Below are positions 1-7,793 of a DNA stretch of 40,960 bases, one piece after another; position 1 is the stretch's first letter, and every line of letters begins with the position of its first letter. This stretch comes from Saprospiraceae bacterium (lineage in GTDB: Bacteria > Bacteroidota > Bacteroidia > Chitinophagales > Saprospiraceae). The position numbers were made by a program, and so were the translations under genes. The notes under the pieces are model-generated. The model saw nothing but the letters and a program-made list of their open reading frames with translations. It was not told the origin of the DNA and did not search any database. The DNA lies in assembly GCA_027486765.1 (NCBI GenBank), contig JAIXOO010000133.1:1-40960 (forward strand), in the 5' to 3' direction.

Positions 1-2058
1 GTGTTCGACTATGACAATTCCGTATTTGATGTGTTTTTTGAACCCAAGGACCAGAAATATTACGCCTCCTCTTTTTACTGTGGTGGGGTTTATGCTTACG
101 ATCCGGTCAAAAAAACCTCGGAAGACATCACTACAAAATTGCCCAAAAGGCTGGGTGGTACTTGCAAAATTTTACGCGACAGCAAAGGTAAGACCTGGAT
201 CACCGCCAATGGCACCCTCTACGAAGCCGATTTTGTGAATCGCCGCTTTACCCCGGCACGCAGTGCCCACCCACCCAAGGGAGTGTGGCTTGAGTCCGTA
301 GTACCCGATATGGAAGAGGACGCTGATGGCAACATCTGGTTGGCCAAGTGGGGGGTTGGGCCTTTGTTCTATGACCGCAAAACCAACCTTTTGAGCTATT
401 TAGAAGGCGATAATTTTCGGGATGACCCCAATCAAGCCTATATGCTTTGTGCAGATCGCGCTCGTCGACACATCTGGATGTGTACCATGGGCAATGGGGT
501 ATTTGATTACGACATCAAAACGAGCAAGGCGAAACGTATACTTGAGGTAAAAAACAAAGATGGCTCTCCTTTCAGTGTACAAGATGTGACCGGAATTGAG
601 AGCGATTTTGAAGACAAAATCTGGGTGTCAACCCGTCAGGGCTTGGCGGCAATCAACCCGCATGGAAAACCGGTGATCCTCACTGAAGTAAATGGCCTGG
701 TCAATTCCCAGATTGAGGGACTGGGAAAGGATAAACAAGGTCGACTGTGGCTGGCAACCGCTAGTGGTATTTCGATGGTTGATCCCCGCACCCTGGAAGT
801 TCGCAATTTTGACGAAAGACATGGGTTGAAACTGGACGCGACGTTGGATGCTTTTTCCTTGTTGCCCAACGGAATAGTGTGTTCGGGCACCAAACGAGGC
901 TTTATTTATTTCCACCCTGATTCGGTACTGCGCAAAATTCCAGCTTTAACTCCCATCATCACCGATTTCAGGTTGGAAGGTAGAACCTGGAAAGAAGCAG
1001 GGCAGATTGGCAATTGGCAGGAAAAAATTGTACTTAAACCCAATCAAAACATTTTCAGCATCACCTTTGCGGCCCCCAGTTATACCCTTCCTGAAAACAC
1101 TTACTTCAGTTATTACCTGGAAAACCTGGACAAAACCTGGTCCGAGCCCTTACAAAATAAGGTGGCCACCTTCTCCAACCTGCCACCCGGCAAATACAAA
1201 TTTTGTCTAAAAGCAAGGAATAGCGACGGCATCTGGAGCAAACACATTACGACTTTGGACATTGTGATCAAACCTCCGTTTTGGCGTACCCCCTGGTTCA
1301 TAGCCCTGATTAACCTGGCCATTGGAGGCCTCATTTATGCTGCCTACCGCTTGCGCACCTGGCAAATCCGGAAAGAAGAACGTATGAAAGCAGAATTCAA
1401 CAAAAGACTGGCCGAGGTGGAAATGGCCGCCCTGCGCTCACAGATGAACCCCCATTTTTTATTCAATTGCCTTAACTCGATCAATCGTTTCATTCAACGC
1501 AATGAACCGGATGCGGCTTCAGCTTATTTGACCAAATTCAGCCGTTTGATTCGTTTGGTACTCGATAATTCCAGGTCCAACCTGGTTACACTGCGCGATG
1601 AGTTGGAAGCGCTGCGTTTGTACATGGAGCTGGAATCCATGCGTTTTGTCAATCGTTTTACTTACCATGTCCAAGTCTCACCGGCCATCGATCCCACCTG
1701 CCTGGAAATTCCACCAATGATCATTCAACCTTACGTAGAGAATGCCATTTGGCATGGATTGATGCACAAGGAAGCCAAACCCGGCGAAGAATGCCATCTG
1801 GAGGTCCGGGTTTTTCAGGAAGGCAATGCATTGGTGGTAGAAGTGGAGGACAACGGGGTTGGTCGAGCGGCAGCACGAGCTTTCAAAAGCAAATCTGCCA
1901 CCGCTCAGAAATCACACGGCATGGAAGTAACAGCTGAGCGCATCCAGATGATCAACCAGATTTATCAAACTGAAGCTTCGATATTGATTGAAGATTTGGT
2001 AACACCCGAAGGTAAAGCAGCAGGCACCAAAGTGCGGCTGACCCTGCCTTTGGAATAA
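1..2058 (+). CDS. LytS-type propeller sensor histidine kinase, 5' end outside window
   Basis: This is a membrane sensor kinase of the Bacteroidota two-component-propeller class, expected to sense a periplasmic ligand and phosphorylate the regulator encoded next. The visible 685 residues begin inside the beta-propeller, where repeats with motifs such as NIWLAKWG, KIWVSTRQGL and RLWLATASG recur up to about residue 310. A Y_Y_Y-type Ig-like domain follows (about 320-420), then one membrane segment (about 427-450). The cytoplasmic His_kinase (LytS/YehU) domain carries the motif RSQMNPHFLFN with H485 as the phosphoacceptor, and an ATPase part with PYVENAIWHGL and VEDNGVGR. The frame is open from base 1 and a signal peptide is missing, so the gene is truncated by the window edge and GTG at base 1 is unlikely to be the start. 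The LytTR regulator gene 148 bp downstream is the obvious partner. Confidence 0.93.
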   Translation: MFDYDNSVFDVFFEPKDQKYYASSFYCGGVYAYDPVKKTSEDITTKLPKRLGGTCKILRDSKGKTWITANGTLYEADFVNRRFTPARSAHPPKGVWLESVVPDMEEDADGNIWLAKWGVGPLFYDRKTNLLSYLEGDNFRDDPNQAYMLCADRARRHIWMCTMGNGVFDYDIKTSKAKRILEVKNKDGSPFSVQDVTGIESDFEDKIWVSTRQGLAAINPHGKPVILTEVNGLVNSQIEGLGKDKQGRLWLATASGISMVDPRTLEVRNFDERHGLKLDATLDAFSLLPNGIVCSGTKRGFIYFHPDSVLRKIPALTPIITDFRLEGRTWKEAGQIGNWQEKIVLKPNQNIFSITFAAPSYTLPENTYFSYYLENLDKTWSEPLQNKVATFSNLPPGKYKFCLKARNSDGIWSKHITTLDIVIKPPFWRTPWFIALINLAIGGLIYAAYRLRTWQIRKEERMKAEFNKRLAEVEMAALRSQMNPHFLFNCLNSINRFIQRNEPDAASAYLTKFSRLIRLVLDNSRSNLVTLRDELEALRLYMELESMRFVNRFTYHVQVSPAIDPTCLEIPPMIIQPYVENAIWHGLMHKEAKPGEECHLEVRVFQEGNALVVEVEDNGVGRAAARAFKSKSATAQKSHGMEVTAERIQMINQIYQTEASILIEDLVTPEGKAAGTKVRLTLPLE

Positions 2059-2070
2059 ACTTTTTAACTG

Positions 2071-2188
2071 GTTGAGGAAGGTTGAGATGGTTTAGAAGGT
2101 TTAGGGCTACCGCAGCGACTTAGACGCGATCTTGTTTAAGCCGCTGCGGTAGCCTCAATCTCTCTCAACCATCTCAACCTCCCTCAAC
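2071..2188. repeat. Dispersed inverted repeat, GGTTGAG/GCTACCGCAG family, copy 1
   Basis: The gap between the sensor kinase and regulator genes is almost filled by a long imperfect inverted repeat. Outer arms AGGTTGAGATGGTT (2079-2092) and AACCATCTCAACCT (2167-2180) pair perfectly and continue outward as GTTGAGG/CCTCAAC. Inner arms GGCTACCGCAGCG (2105-2117) and CGCTGCGGTAGCC (2142-2154) also pair perfectly. Read on the opposite strand, the element at 26100-26222 has the same outer words and the same inner core, including GACTTAGAC, so this is a repeat family and not a chance hairpin. Confidence 0.8.
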
Positions 2189-2206
2189 TTCCTCAAATCC
2201 TCAACC

Positions 2207-2950
2207 ATGAAAGCAATCCTCATCGACGATGAACTATACTGCACCGAAGTGCTCTCGTCTCTGCTGACTAAACACTGCCCGGAAGTAGAAGTGATTGCTG
2301 AGTTCAACGATTCCCGCAAAGCACTGGAGCACTTGCGCAAAGAAGCACCAGATGTGGTATTTTTGGACATTGAAATGCCCTACCTCAATGGCCTCGATCT
2401 GCTGCAACAATGCCGACCCTTGCAGTTTCAGGTCATTTTTACCACCGCCTACAATCAATACGCCTTACAGGCTATAAAGCTGAGTGCATTAGACTACTTG
2501 CTCAAACCCATTGACGCCGAGGAATTGGTGGCAGCTGTCCAAAAAGCCAAGGATAAAACAGCCAAACCGGATTGGCGACAGTTTGAAGTCATGGAAAATC
2601 TGAACAAGGCACCGGAGCAAGCCCCCAAAACCATTGCCCTTTCTACCTCAGAAGGTTTGACCTTTGTAGAAGTTGCTGATATTGTACATTGCCAAAGTGA
2701 AGGCAGTTACACCAAGATCTTTTTCATCCACAACGAAACCATCATGTTGTCCAAACCCCTCAAAGATGTGGGGGAAATGCTGGTACCCTGTGGTTTCCTC
2801 CGCGTACATCACTCCTACCTGATCAACCTCAATCACATCAAAAAGTACATCCGTGGCGAAGGTGGCGAAATCATCACCCGCAATGGCCATTCCGTGCCCG
2901 TTTCCAAGCAGAAAAAAGCAGAGTTTTTGGAGAAAATTGCAAAAATCTAG
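2207..2950 (+). CDS. LytTR-family response regulator
   Basis: This is a 247-residue response regulator that binds DNA through a LytTR domain and probably takes its phosphate from the LytS-type kinase encoded upstream. The receiver domain (about 1-118) has the acidic pair D7/D8, phosphoacceptor D54 in VVFLDIEMPYLNG, T79/T80 and K100 in DYLLKP. The LytTR domain (about 140-245) contains IVHCQSEGSYTKIFF, FLRVHHSYLINLNHIKKY and the closing PVSKQKK motif typical of the family. Its start ATG follows immediately after a repeat-filled spacer, and a strong rho-independent terminator follows the stop. The target genes cannot be told from the sequence. Confidence 0.95.
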   Translation: MKAILIDDELYCTEVLSSLLTKHCPEVEVIAEFNDSRKALEHLRKEAPDVVFLDIEMPYLNGLDLLQQCRPLQFQVIFTTAYNQYALQAIKLSALDYLLKPIDAEELVAAVQKAKDKTAKPDWRQFEVMENLNKAPEQAPKTIALSTSEGLTFVEVADIVHCQSEGSYTKIFFIHNETIMLSKPLKDVGEMLVPCGFLRVHHSYLINLNHIKKYIRGEGGEIITRNGHSVPVSKQKKAEFLEKIAKI

Positions 2951-2987
2951 TTAGAATCTTGCATTTAGATGCAATTATTGCCAATTC

Positions 2988-3024
2988 ATGCTGTCATTTA
3001 TCGCAAATGATGGCATTTTTTTTT
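2988..3024 (+). terminator. Rho-independent terminator after the LytTR regulator
   Basis: A 12-bp stem (2988-2999 with 3005-3016, two G-T wobbles, 5-nt loop) is followed directly by a run of T to 3024. It sits 38 bp after the regulator stop codon and closes the kinase-regulator unit. Confidence 0.85.
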
Positions 3025-3095
3025 GAAAACCCGCCAAATATAAACTCAAAACCGCCAACCGTGAAACCTGGATTTACCGTCATACTAACACCGAC

Positions 3096-3103
3096 TAAAT
3101 TTG
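3096..3103 (+). promoter_or_regulatory. Bacteroidota -7 promoter element (TAAATTTG)
   Basis: TAAATTTG matches the Bacteroidota -7 consensus TAnnTTTG exactly. A clear TTG -33 element at the usual spacing is missing; TTTAC at 3073 is the nearest. It would drive the ECF sigma gene with a leader of about 120 nt that includes the hairpin at 3122-3184. Confidence 0.45.
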
Positions 3104-3121
3104 AATCATGAAATCGCCGTA

Positions 3122-3184
3122 CGGGCAACCCTCGCGGTTGCCTTCTCTCGGACGCCCATTAAAGGGCAACCGCCAGGGTTGCCC
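3122..3184. repeat. Inverted repeat, GGGCAACCCTCGCGGTTGCC family, copy 1
   Basis: GGGCAACCCTCGCGGTTGCC (3123-3142) pairs with a near-perfect complement at about 3164-3184, 19 of 20 positions, around a 21-nt loop. Each arm is itself a small hairpin. The left arm recurs at 32401-32423. The element lies in the presumed 5' leader of the sigma factor gene. Confidence 0.75.
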
Positions 3185-3227
3185 TACACCTAAACAACTT
3201 TGAAGGATCTTTTTAAACACCCGACTC

Positions 3228-3839
3228 ATGACAACCGTTTTTTCAAGTTTTACATCCAAAACCCACACCACCCTGATTACAGATGCCGCGTTGATCCAAC
3301 AATCGATCCGTGGCGATCAGAAAGCTTACGCCCAATTGGTTGCCAAACATCAGAAGCTCGTGAGAGCGACCATCGGCCGCTACATCCAGACGCATGATGA
3401 CGCTGAAGAAGTATTTCAAGACACCTTTTTGCGGGCCTTCCAGGCTTTGCCGGAGTTTCGCGGCGACGCCAAGCTCAGCTCCTGGCTTTGCAAAATTGCT
3501 GCTTCTGTTTCGCTCAACCGCTTGCGCAGCAAGCAGTACCGCAAAGGACTAACCGAAAGTGGAGAAATCAACGATGGCATCCAAATTGGCGTTCGTGCCG
3601 AAGGTGCCCACCATATGGAAAAGCAAGAAACTTCCTTCTGGTTGCGCCAAGCCATCGAACAATTACCCGAAAGCGATAGTGAAGTATTGCACCTGTTTTA
3701 TTTCCACGAGCGCTCGATTGAAGAAATTTGCCAGCAAACTGGCCTTTCTGAATCCAACATCAAAAGTCGTTTGGCACGCGCTCGTCAAAAACTCAAGAGC
3801 ATCATTGAAGCTCGTTTTGGTAAAGAACTGCTCAATTAA
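3228..3839 (+). CDS. ECF-type RNA polymerase sigma factor
   Basis: This 203-residue protein has only sigma-70 regions 2 and 4 and would redirect RNA polymerase to a stress or envelope regulon. Region 2 (about 25-95) includes DDAEEVFQDTFLRAFQALPEF and LSSWLCKIAASVSLNRLR. Region 4 (about 140-195) includes AIEQLPESDSEVLHLFYF and the helix-turn-helix SIEEICQQTGLSESNIKSRL. No anti-sigma gene lies beside it: the next gene is separated by a strong terminator and encodes a WYL regulator, so how it is held inactive cannot be read from this window. A -7 promoter and a hairpin repeat lie upstream. Confidence 0.93.
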   Translation: MTTVFSSFTSKTHTTLITDAALIQQSIRGDQKAYAQLVAKHQKLVRATIGRYIQTHDDAEEVFQDTFLRAFQALPEFRGDAKLSSWLCKIAASVSLNRLRSKQYRKGLTESGEINDGIQIGVRAEGAHHMEKQETSFWLRQAIEQLPESDSEVLHLFYFHERSIEEICQQTGLSESNIKSRLARARQKLKSIIEARFGKELLN

Positions 3840-3894
3840 CGATCACTTTTAATCACCCGAATGTTAACCGCTTCCCTTTATAGCTGTTTTTTTC

Positions 3895-3939
3895 AACATC
3901 CCGGATTTTGATGAAAGTCAAAATTCGGGATGTTTTTTT
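3895..3939 (+). terminator. Strong rho-independent terminator after the sigma factor gene
   Basis: A 17-bp stem with one wobble (3895-3911 with 3918-3934), a 6-nt loop and a T tail to 3939. It separates the sigma factor gene from the WYL regulator gene. Confidence 0.9.
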
Positions 3940-4031
3940 ACCAAAATGATTTTGAGCAAGTATAGTAATTTTTCAACTTTTCGTTTTTCAAAATGGTATT
4001 TTGTGCTATTTTCACCACAAATTCTGTTGAC

Positions 4032-4718
4032 ATGAATCGGGTAGATCGGCTGATGGGCATTGTGACCGCCCTGCAATCCAAAAAACACCTCAGCGCCGAA
4101 GCCATCGCTCAACGCTTCGAAATCAGTGTACGCACGGTATACCGGGATATTCGGGCTTTGGATGAGATCGGGATTCCGGTCGGTTTTGAGCCCGGCCATG
4201 GGTATTTTGTGATGAATGGGTATTTTTTGCCTCCCGTTATCTTTAGCAACGAAGAAGCCAATGCCTTATCCTTGATGGAGCCCTTGGTGATGCGCTTTGC
4301 CGATCAGGGTATCCGCCGCCACTATGCTGCGGCCCTCAACAAGGTCAAAGCAGTGCTCAAAAGTGCCCAAAAAGACAAAATGGAACACATGCACGAGAGT
4401 GTGCAAGCGCTGCGCCCGAGTTGCCTTGAAAATGACTACGACTATCTGGCAAAAATTCAAACGGCGATTGTTTCCAAAAATAGCCTGCGTTTGCAGTATG
4501 AAAATGCGGCTCAAGAGGCCAGTTCTCGGGAGGTTGAGCCCATCGGGCTCATTTTTTACTCGCTCAATTGGCACCTGATTGCCTGGTGCTGGAAGCGGGA
4601 GGAATACCGGGATTTTCGAGTGTCTCGCATTCAAAAACTGGTTTCCACCACCGATCCTTTCCGTAAATCCGACCACATTGCGCTCAGCGAATACCAGGTG
4701 GATGTCTATAAATGGTAA
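4032..4718 (+). CDS. YafY-type HTH and WYL domain transcriptional regulator
   Basis: This 228-residue DNA-binding regulator has an N-terminal DeoR/HTH_11 helix-turn-helix (about 1-60, with LSAEAIAQRFEISVRTVYRD and RALDEIGIPV) and a C-terminal WYL domain (about 140-220, with VEPIGLIFYSLNWHLIAWC and DFRVSRIQKL). WYL domains are thought to bind nucleotide or other small ligands. The ATG at 4032 was chosen because family members start with the MNRVDRL-type segment; an in-frame upstream start at 3993 would add 13 residues without family-like sequence. The SRPBCC gene 75 bp downstream is often paired with such regulators, so it is a plausible target. Confidence 0.92.
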   Translation: MNRVDRLMGIVTALQSKKHLSAEAIAQRFEISVRTVYRDIRALDEIGIPVGFEPGHGYFVMNGYFLPPVIFSNEEANALSLMEPLVMRFADQGIRRHYAAALNKVKAVLKSAQKDKMEHMHESVQALRPSCLENDYDYLAKIQTAIVSKNSLRLQYENAAQEASSREVEPIGLIFYSLNWHLIAWCWKREEYRDFRVSRIQKLVSTTDPFRKSDHIALSEYQVDVYKW

Positions 4719-4768
4719 ATTTAAAAAAGGTATTGAGCGACTGCCATAGGGTTGTCAGTGGAGGGGAT

Positions 4769-4776
4769 TAACTTTG
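4769..4776 (+). promoter_or_regulatory. Bacteroidota -7 promoter element (TAACTTTG)
   Basis: TAACTTTG matches TAnnTTTG and lies 17 bp before the preferred ATG of the SRPBCC gene. The closest TTG is only 14 bp upstream, shorter than the usual 17-23 bp, so the -33 box is weak or absent. Confidence 0.45.
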
Positions 4777-4793
4777 TCAAAAAAATCATCCAG

Positions 4794-5234
4794 ATGAAAT
4801 ATCCATTTGTGCTTAAAACCAGTATGGAAATTGCTGCACCCATTGAAAAAGCCTTTGCGGCGCTCAACGAACCCGAATCTGTAAAAACCCTATTTTGGGA
4901 ATCAGAACTGATTACCACCTGGCAAGTTGGTACACCCATCATTTATCGGGGTGAGTGGGAAGAACAGACCTTTGAAGACCACGGCACCGTTTTAGCATTC
5001 GATCCGCCGCACATGATGAAGTACAATTACTGGAGTAGTTTTGCCGCTGCGGAACTGCCCGACCTGCCCGAAAATTACCAAACCATCACTTATACATTTG
5101 AGTCAATTGGACCAGGCACCTTGGTCACCATTGAGCAGGACAACATTCGTTCCGCCGAAGTGATGGAGCACAGCGAGCAGAACTGGCAGTATTTGCTGGG
5201 TGCGATGAAAGAAATGTTGGAAGTAAAAGTTTAG
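4794..5234 (+). CDS. SRPBCC (AHSA1-like) domain protein
   Basis: This is a 146-residue single-domain protein of the START/Bet v1-like helix-grip fold, close to the AHSA1 group. Typical features are the opening strand FVLKTSMEIAAPIEKAFAAL, the central GTVLAFDPPHMMKYNYWSS and the ending helix EHSEQNWQYLLGAMKEMLE. Such proteins bind hydrophobic ligands, but the ligand cannot be predicted. ATG 4794 is preferred over an in-frame TTG at 4752 because the extra 14 residues are unlike the family and would overlap the promoter element. It follows the WYL regulator on the same strand and is closed by a hairpin. Confidence 0.88.
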   Translation: MKYPFVLKTSMEIAAPIEKAFAALNEPESVKTLFWESELITTWQVGTPIIYRGEWEEQTFEDHGTVLAFDPPHMMKYNYWSSFAAAELPDLPENYQTITYTFESIGPGTLVTIEQDNIRSAEVMEHSEQNWQYLLGAMKEMLEVKV

Positions 5235-5248
5235 TTTTTTCCAAAATT

Positions 5249-5289
5249 AAGTACCAGTAAGTGGAACTAAAATTCGCTTACTGGTGCTT
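5249..5289. terminator. Hairpin downstream of the SRPBCC gene
   Basis: AAGTACCAGTAAG (5249-5261) pairs with CTTACTGGTGCTT (5277-5289) with one wobble. There is no long T tail, so it may terminate transcription or stabilise an mRNA 3' end. Confidence 0.55.
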
Positions 5290-5345
5290 ACACTGATCAG
5301 GTTTGTGCCCCAGTACTTTTTCGTACATTTTCCCCGAAACCGTTC

Positions 5346-5353
5346 TATATTTG
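5346..5353 (+). promoter_or_regulatory. Bacteroidota -7 promoter element (TATATTTG)
   Basis: TATATTTG fits TAnnTTTG and sits 20 bp before the preferred ATG of the small protein gene at 5374. No TTG is seen at -33 spacing. Confidence 0.4.
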
Positions 5354-5373
5354 CTTCACTTAATTCGGCTTCG

Positions 5374-5655
5374 ATGTATCTGCTTGCTAAAAAACCCGTC
5401 ACCTTTCCTAAGCCTTCCGCTTCCCAAACGCCAACACCACCCAAGATTGGCGTATTCAAGACGAACATCAACAAACGCCCGGAAGCAAATCGCGTTTGTA
5501 ACCAACTCAAAATAGATGGTTTGGTCACCCGTGCCACTGTGGATCTCAGCGATTGTGACCGCATCCTGCGCACGGTAAGCAACAAAAACAACTGGTCAGA
5601 AATCATCCACGCTGTTCAATCCATGGGTTTTTTCATAGAGGAACTACCCGATTAA
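5374..5655 (+). CDS. Small HMA-like (ferredoxin-fold) protein without metal-binding cysteines
   Basis: This 93-residue protein is not firmly recognised. Residues about 25-93 read as a beta-alpha-beta-beta-alpha-beta unit (IGVFKTNINKRPEANRVC, ATVDLSDCDRILRTV, WSEIIHAVQSMGFFIEEL), as in heavy-metal-associated domains, but the CxxC motif is missing. ATG 5374 is chosen because a -7 element lies just upstream and the earlier ORF start at 5284 would overlap the preceding hairpin. The gene ends 23 bp before the MFS transporter and is probably co-transcribed with it. The fold is inference from the pattern of predicted strands and helices. Confidence 0.7.
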   Translation: MYLLAKKPVTFPKPSASQTPTPPKIGVFKTNINKRPEANRVCNQLKIDGLVTRATVDLSDCDRILRTVSNKNNWSEIIHAVQSMGFFIEELPD

Positions 5656-5678
5656 CCACCTTATGCACCCTATTTGCT

Positions 5679-6905
5679 ATGTCATCTGCTCTGTTAAAAT
5701 TCACTCCTTATCAATGGTTTGTCATCGCCATTTTAGCATTCCTGCAATTTTCCATCATTCTTGATTTTATGGTGCTTTCCCCTTTGGGTGCACAGTTGTT
5801 GGAAGAACTGGACATTACTACTACCCAATTTGGCTTGGTTGTTTCGGCCTATGCTTTTAGCGCTGGAGCTTCGGGGATATTGGCTGCTGGTTTTGCCGAT
5901 CGTTTTGACCGCAAAAAATTACTGCTGTTCTTTTATGCCGGTTTTATTGTAGGCACCTTGCTTTGCGGGATCGCCCCAACGTATTTTCTTTTGTTGATGG
6001 CCCGCATTGTTACCGGAGTTTTTGGCGGAGTGATCGGCTCCATTGTATTTGCCATTATCACCGACTTATTTGCCATTGAAATGCGGGGCAAGGTGATGGG
6101 TTTTGTACAAATGGCCTTTGCCGTGAGTCAGGTCTTAGGTCTGCCCATCAGTTTGTACCTCGCCAATCGGTTTGATTGGCATGCGCCATTTTTGCTGATT
6201 GTGGGGATTTGTATTCCGATGTTCATCTTGATTGTGTTGTATCTAAAACCCATCAATGCGCACCTGGCCTTACAAAAAGACAATTCGGCCTTTAGCCACC
6301 TTTGGGAAACGGTTTCCAAGCCCCGTTACTTGCAAGGTTTTGCGGGTACCATTTTGCTGGCTACGGGTGGCTTTATGTTGATGCCTTTTGGCAGTGCTTT
6401 TTCCATCAATAACCTGGGCGTCACCTTCGATCAGTTGCCCATCATTTATTTGGTAACGGGTATTTGTTCCATGATAGCGGGGCCATTGATTGGGATTTTG
6501 ACGGATTCACTAGGAAGTATAAAGGTATTTACGGCGGGGTCGATTCTCACCATCATCATCGTGGTGGTGTACTGCAATTTTGGAGTAACTCCCCTCTGGA
6601 TCATCATTTTGATGAGTGTAATCATGTTCATCGGCATCACTTCGCGGATGATCTCGTCGACAGCTTTGGTGAGTGCGATTCCTGCACCTGCTGATCGAGG
6701 TGCATTTATGGGCATCAATGCTTCGATTTCTCAAATTTCAGGTGGCTTTGCTTCAGGGATAGCGGGTATGATTGTGCACCAGGCCGCGGATGGCCATTTG
6801 GAAAACTATCCGATGCTGGGCTATGTGGTGGCGGTTACGATGATTGTGGCGATCGGATTGATGTACAATATTCATCGGATGGTAAAAGGGAGTGTGGCGC
6901 ATTAA
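5679..6905 (+). CDS. MFS transporter, drug-exporter-like
   Basis: This is a 408-residue inner-membrane carrier with about 12 hydrophobic segments. The first helix region FSIILDFMVLSPLGAQL and the loop 2-3 motif FADRFDRKKLLLF identify the major facilitator superfamily; LLMARIVTGVFGGVIGS matches the helix-4/5 area of arabinose-efflux-type (AraJ-like) exporters. The substrate cannot be deduced. It probably shares a transcript with the small protein gene upstream and ends at a two-way terminator facing the convergent lipoprotein gene. Confidence 0.93.
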   Translation: MSSALLKFTPYQWFVIAILAFLQFSIILDFMVLSPLGAQLLEELDITTTQFGLVVSAYAFSAGASGILAAGFADRFDRKKLLLFFYAGFIVGTLLCGIAPTYFLLLMARIVTGVFGGVIGSIVFAIITDLFAIEMRGKVMGFVQMAFAVSQVLGLPISLYLANRFDWHAPFLLIVGICIPMFILIVLYLKPINAHLALQKDNSAFSHLWETVSKPRYLQGFAGTILLATGGFMLMPFGSAFSINNLGVTFDQLPIIYLVTGICSMIAGPLIGILTDSLGSIKVFTAGSILTIIIVVVYCNFGVTPLWIIILMSVIMFIGITSRMISSTALVSAIPAPADRGAFMGINASISQISGGFASGIAGMIVHQAADGHLENYPMLGYVVAVTMIVAIGLMYNIHRMVKGSVAH

Positions 6906-6930
6906 GCGCTTATCTAAACTTTTGACCTGA

Positions 6931-6973
6931 ATAGAAAGGGCCAGATGATAACACCTGACCCTTTCTATTTTTA
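6931..6973. terminator. Bidirectional terminator between convergent genes
   Basis: ATAGAAAGGG-cc-AG (6931-6944) pairs with CT-ga-CCCTTTCTAT (6955-6968) with one mismatch, and T-rich sequence follows on the plus strand. It serves the MFS gene and overlaps the 3' end of the minus-strand lipoprotein gene. Confidence 0.8.
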
Positions 6974-7714
6974 TTGCATCAACATCAGATTGTCCAAACT
7001 CACCTCAATATTATCCCCTACTTGTTTAATGCTGTAAGTCATTGGATAATAACCTGCTTTGTCAAACTTCTTAGGCAGTGGCATGGTTTTGGTCAGATTT
7101 GGCTTTGATTTCAGGAAATCATAAGTCACCATCGGCTCCATGAAAGTCAATTTTCCATCGTAAGACCCAAAGATCAAGGTTTCCGTAAACTTGCCTTTAC
7201 CGGACAATTCTGGCGAGGTAGGATCAGCCCAATGCACACCCATCTGGGGTACTCCGCCTGGCAAACGAATGTACGAGCTCGGGAGGTAATCCGCAGGTGG
7301 GAGGTTGTCAAACTTAGTCGCCTTTTCCCCATAGGATGGGATTGCCAAACGCTCGTTCAAAGACTGCAAATAAAAATGCATGTCGAAATGCGCTACATCG
7401 TACACACCTGGGGGCTCATGCCCAGAGTGGAGATAATCGAGCATAATGTGGTCAAAAGGGATTTTCCCCGCAGCTTCGCTGGGAAAACTCAGGACCAAAG
7501 CTACTCCTGCATGAGGCAAATTGTCCAAGGCACCTTTAGTCAGGGTAAATCCAATTGAAGAGGGTTGATCATTAGCAGAAAACTTGACCCAGGAATAGGC
7601 CTTTCCATTGCCAAGGGTTTGCTCTGCTCCTTTGAAGCTTGAATCGCTTTCTTCTTTGTCGCAACCACTGAACAGCCATACAGCCAGCAGCAACACGAGT
7701 GATAGGTTTTTCAT
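6971..7714 (-). CDS. TTHB210-like (DUF5602) lipoprotein
   Basis: This 247-residue protein starts with a lipoprotein signal (MKNLSLVLLLAVWLFSGCDK, lipobox Cys at residue 18), so it should be anchored on the outer side of a membrane. The body resembles the TTHB210-like/DUF5602 domain: a strand-rich segment, PFDHIMLDYLHSGHEPPGVY, the HFDMHFY motif and GVPQMGVHWADPTSPE. The His-rich motifs HFDMHFY and GVHW suggest a bound metal, but no activity is established. It stands alone between a bidirectional terminator and a decayed gene. Confidence 0.85.
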   Translation of the reverse strand: MKNLSLVLLLAVWLFSGCDKEESDSSFKGAEQTLGNGKAYSWVKFSANDQPSSIGFTLTKGALDNLPHAGVALVLSFPSEAAGKIPFDHIMLDYLHSGHEPPGVYDVAHFDMHFYLQSLNERLAIPSYGEKATKFDNLPPADYLPSSYIRLPGGVPQMGVHWADPTSPELSGKGKFTETLIFGSYDGKLTFMEPMVTYDFLKSKPNLTKTMPLPKKFDKAGYYPMTYSIKQVGDNIEVSLDNLMLMQ

Positions 7715-7785
7715 TGAAATTAAAATTTAATTAGTTGTACAAATACAGAATAATTCAATAGGAGGAGTCGTGTTGGTTCGATACA

Positions 7786-7793
7786 CAAAGCTA
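7786..7793 (-). promoter_or_regulatory. Possible -7 element (TAGCTTTG) for the lipoprotein gene
   Basis: On the minus strand TAGCTTTG matches TAnnTTTG about 70 bp before the lipoprotein ATG. No TTG -33 box is visible, so this is tentative. Confidence 0.3.

Noticed and set aside
5247-5606. Minus-strand 119-codon frame opposite the HMA-like gene
   Set aside because: It overlaps a hairpin and the plus-strand gene, and has no recognisable domain.
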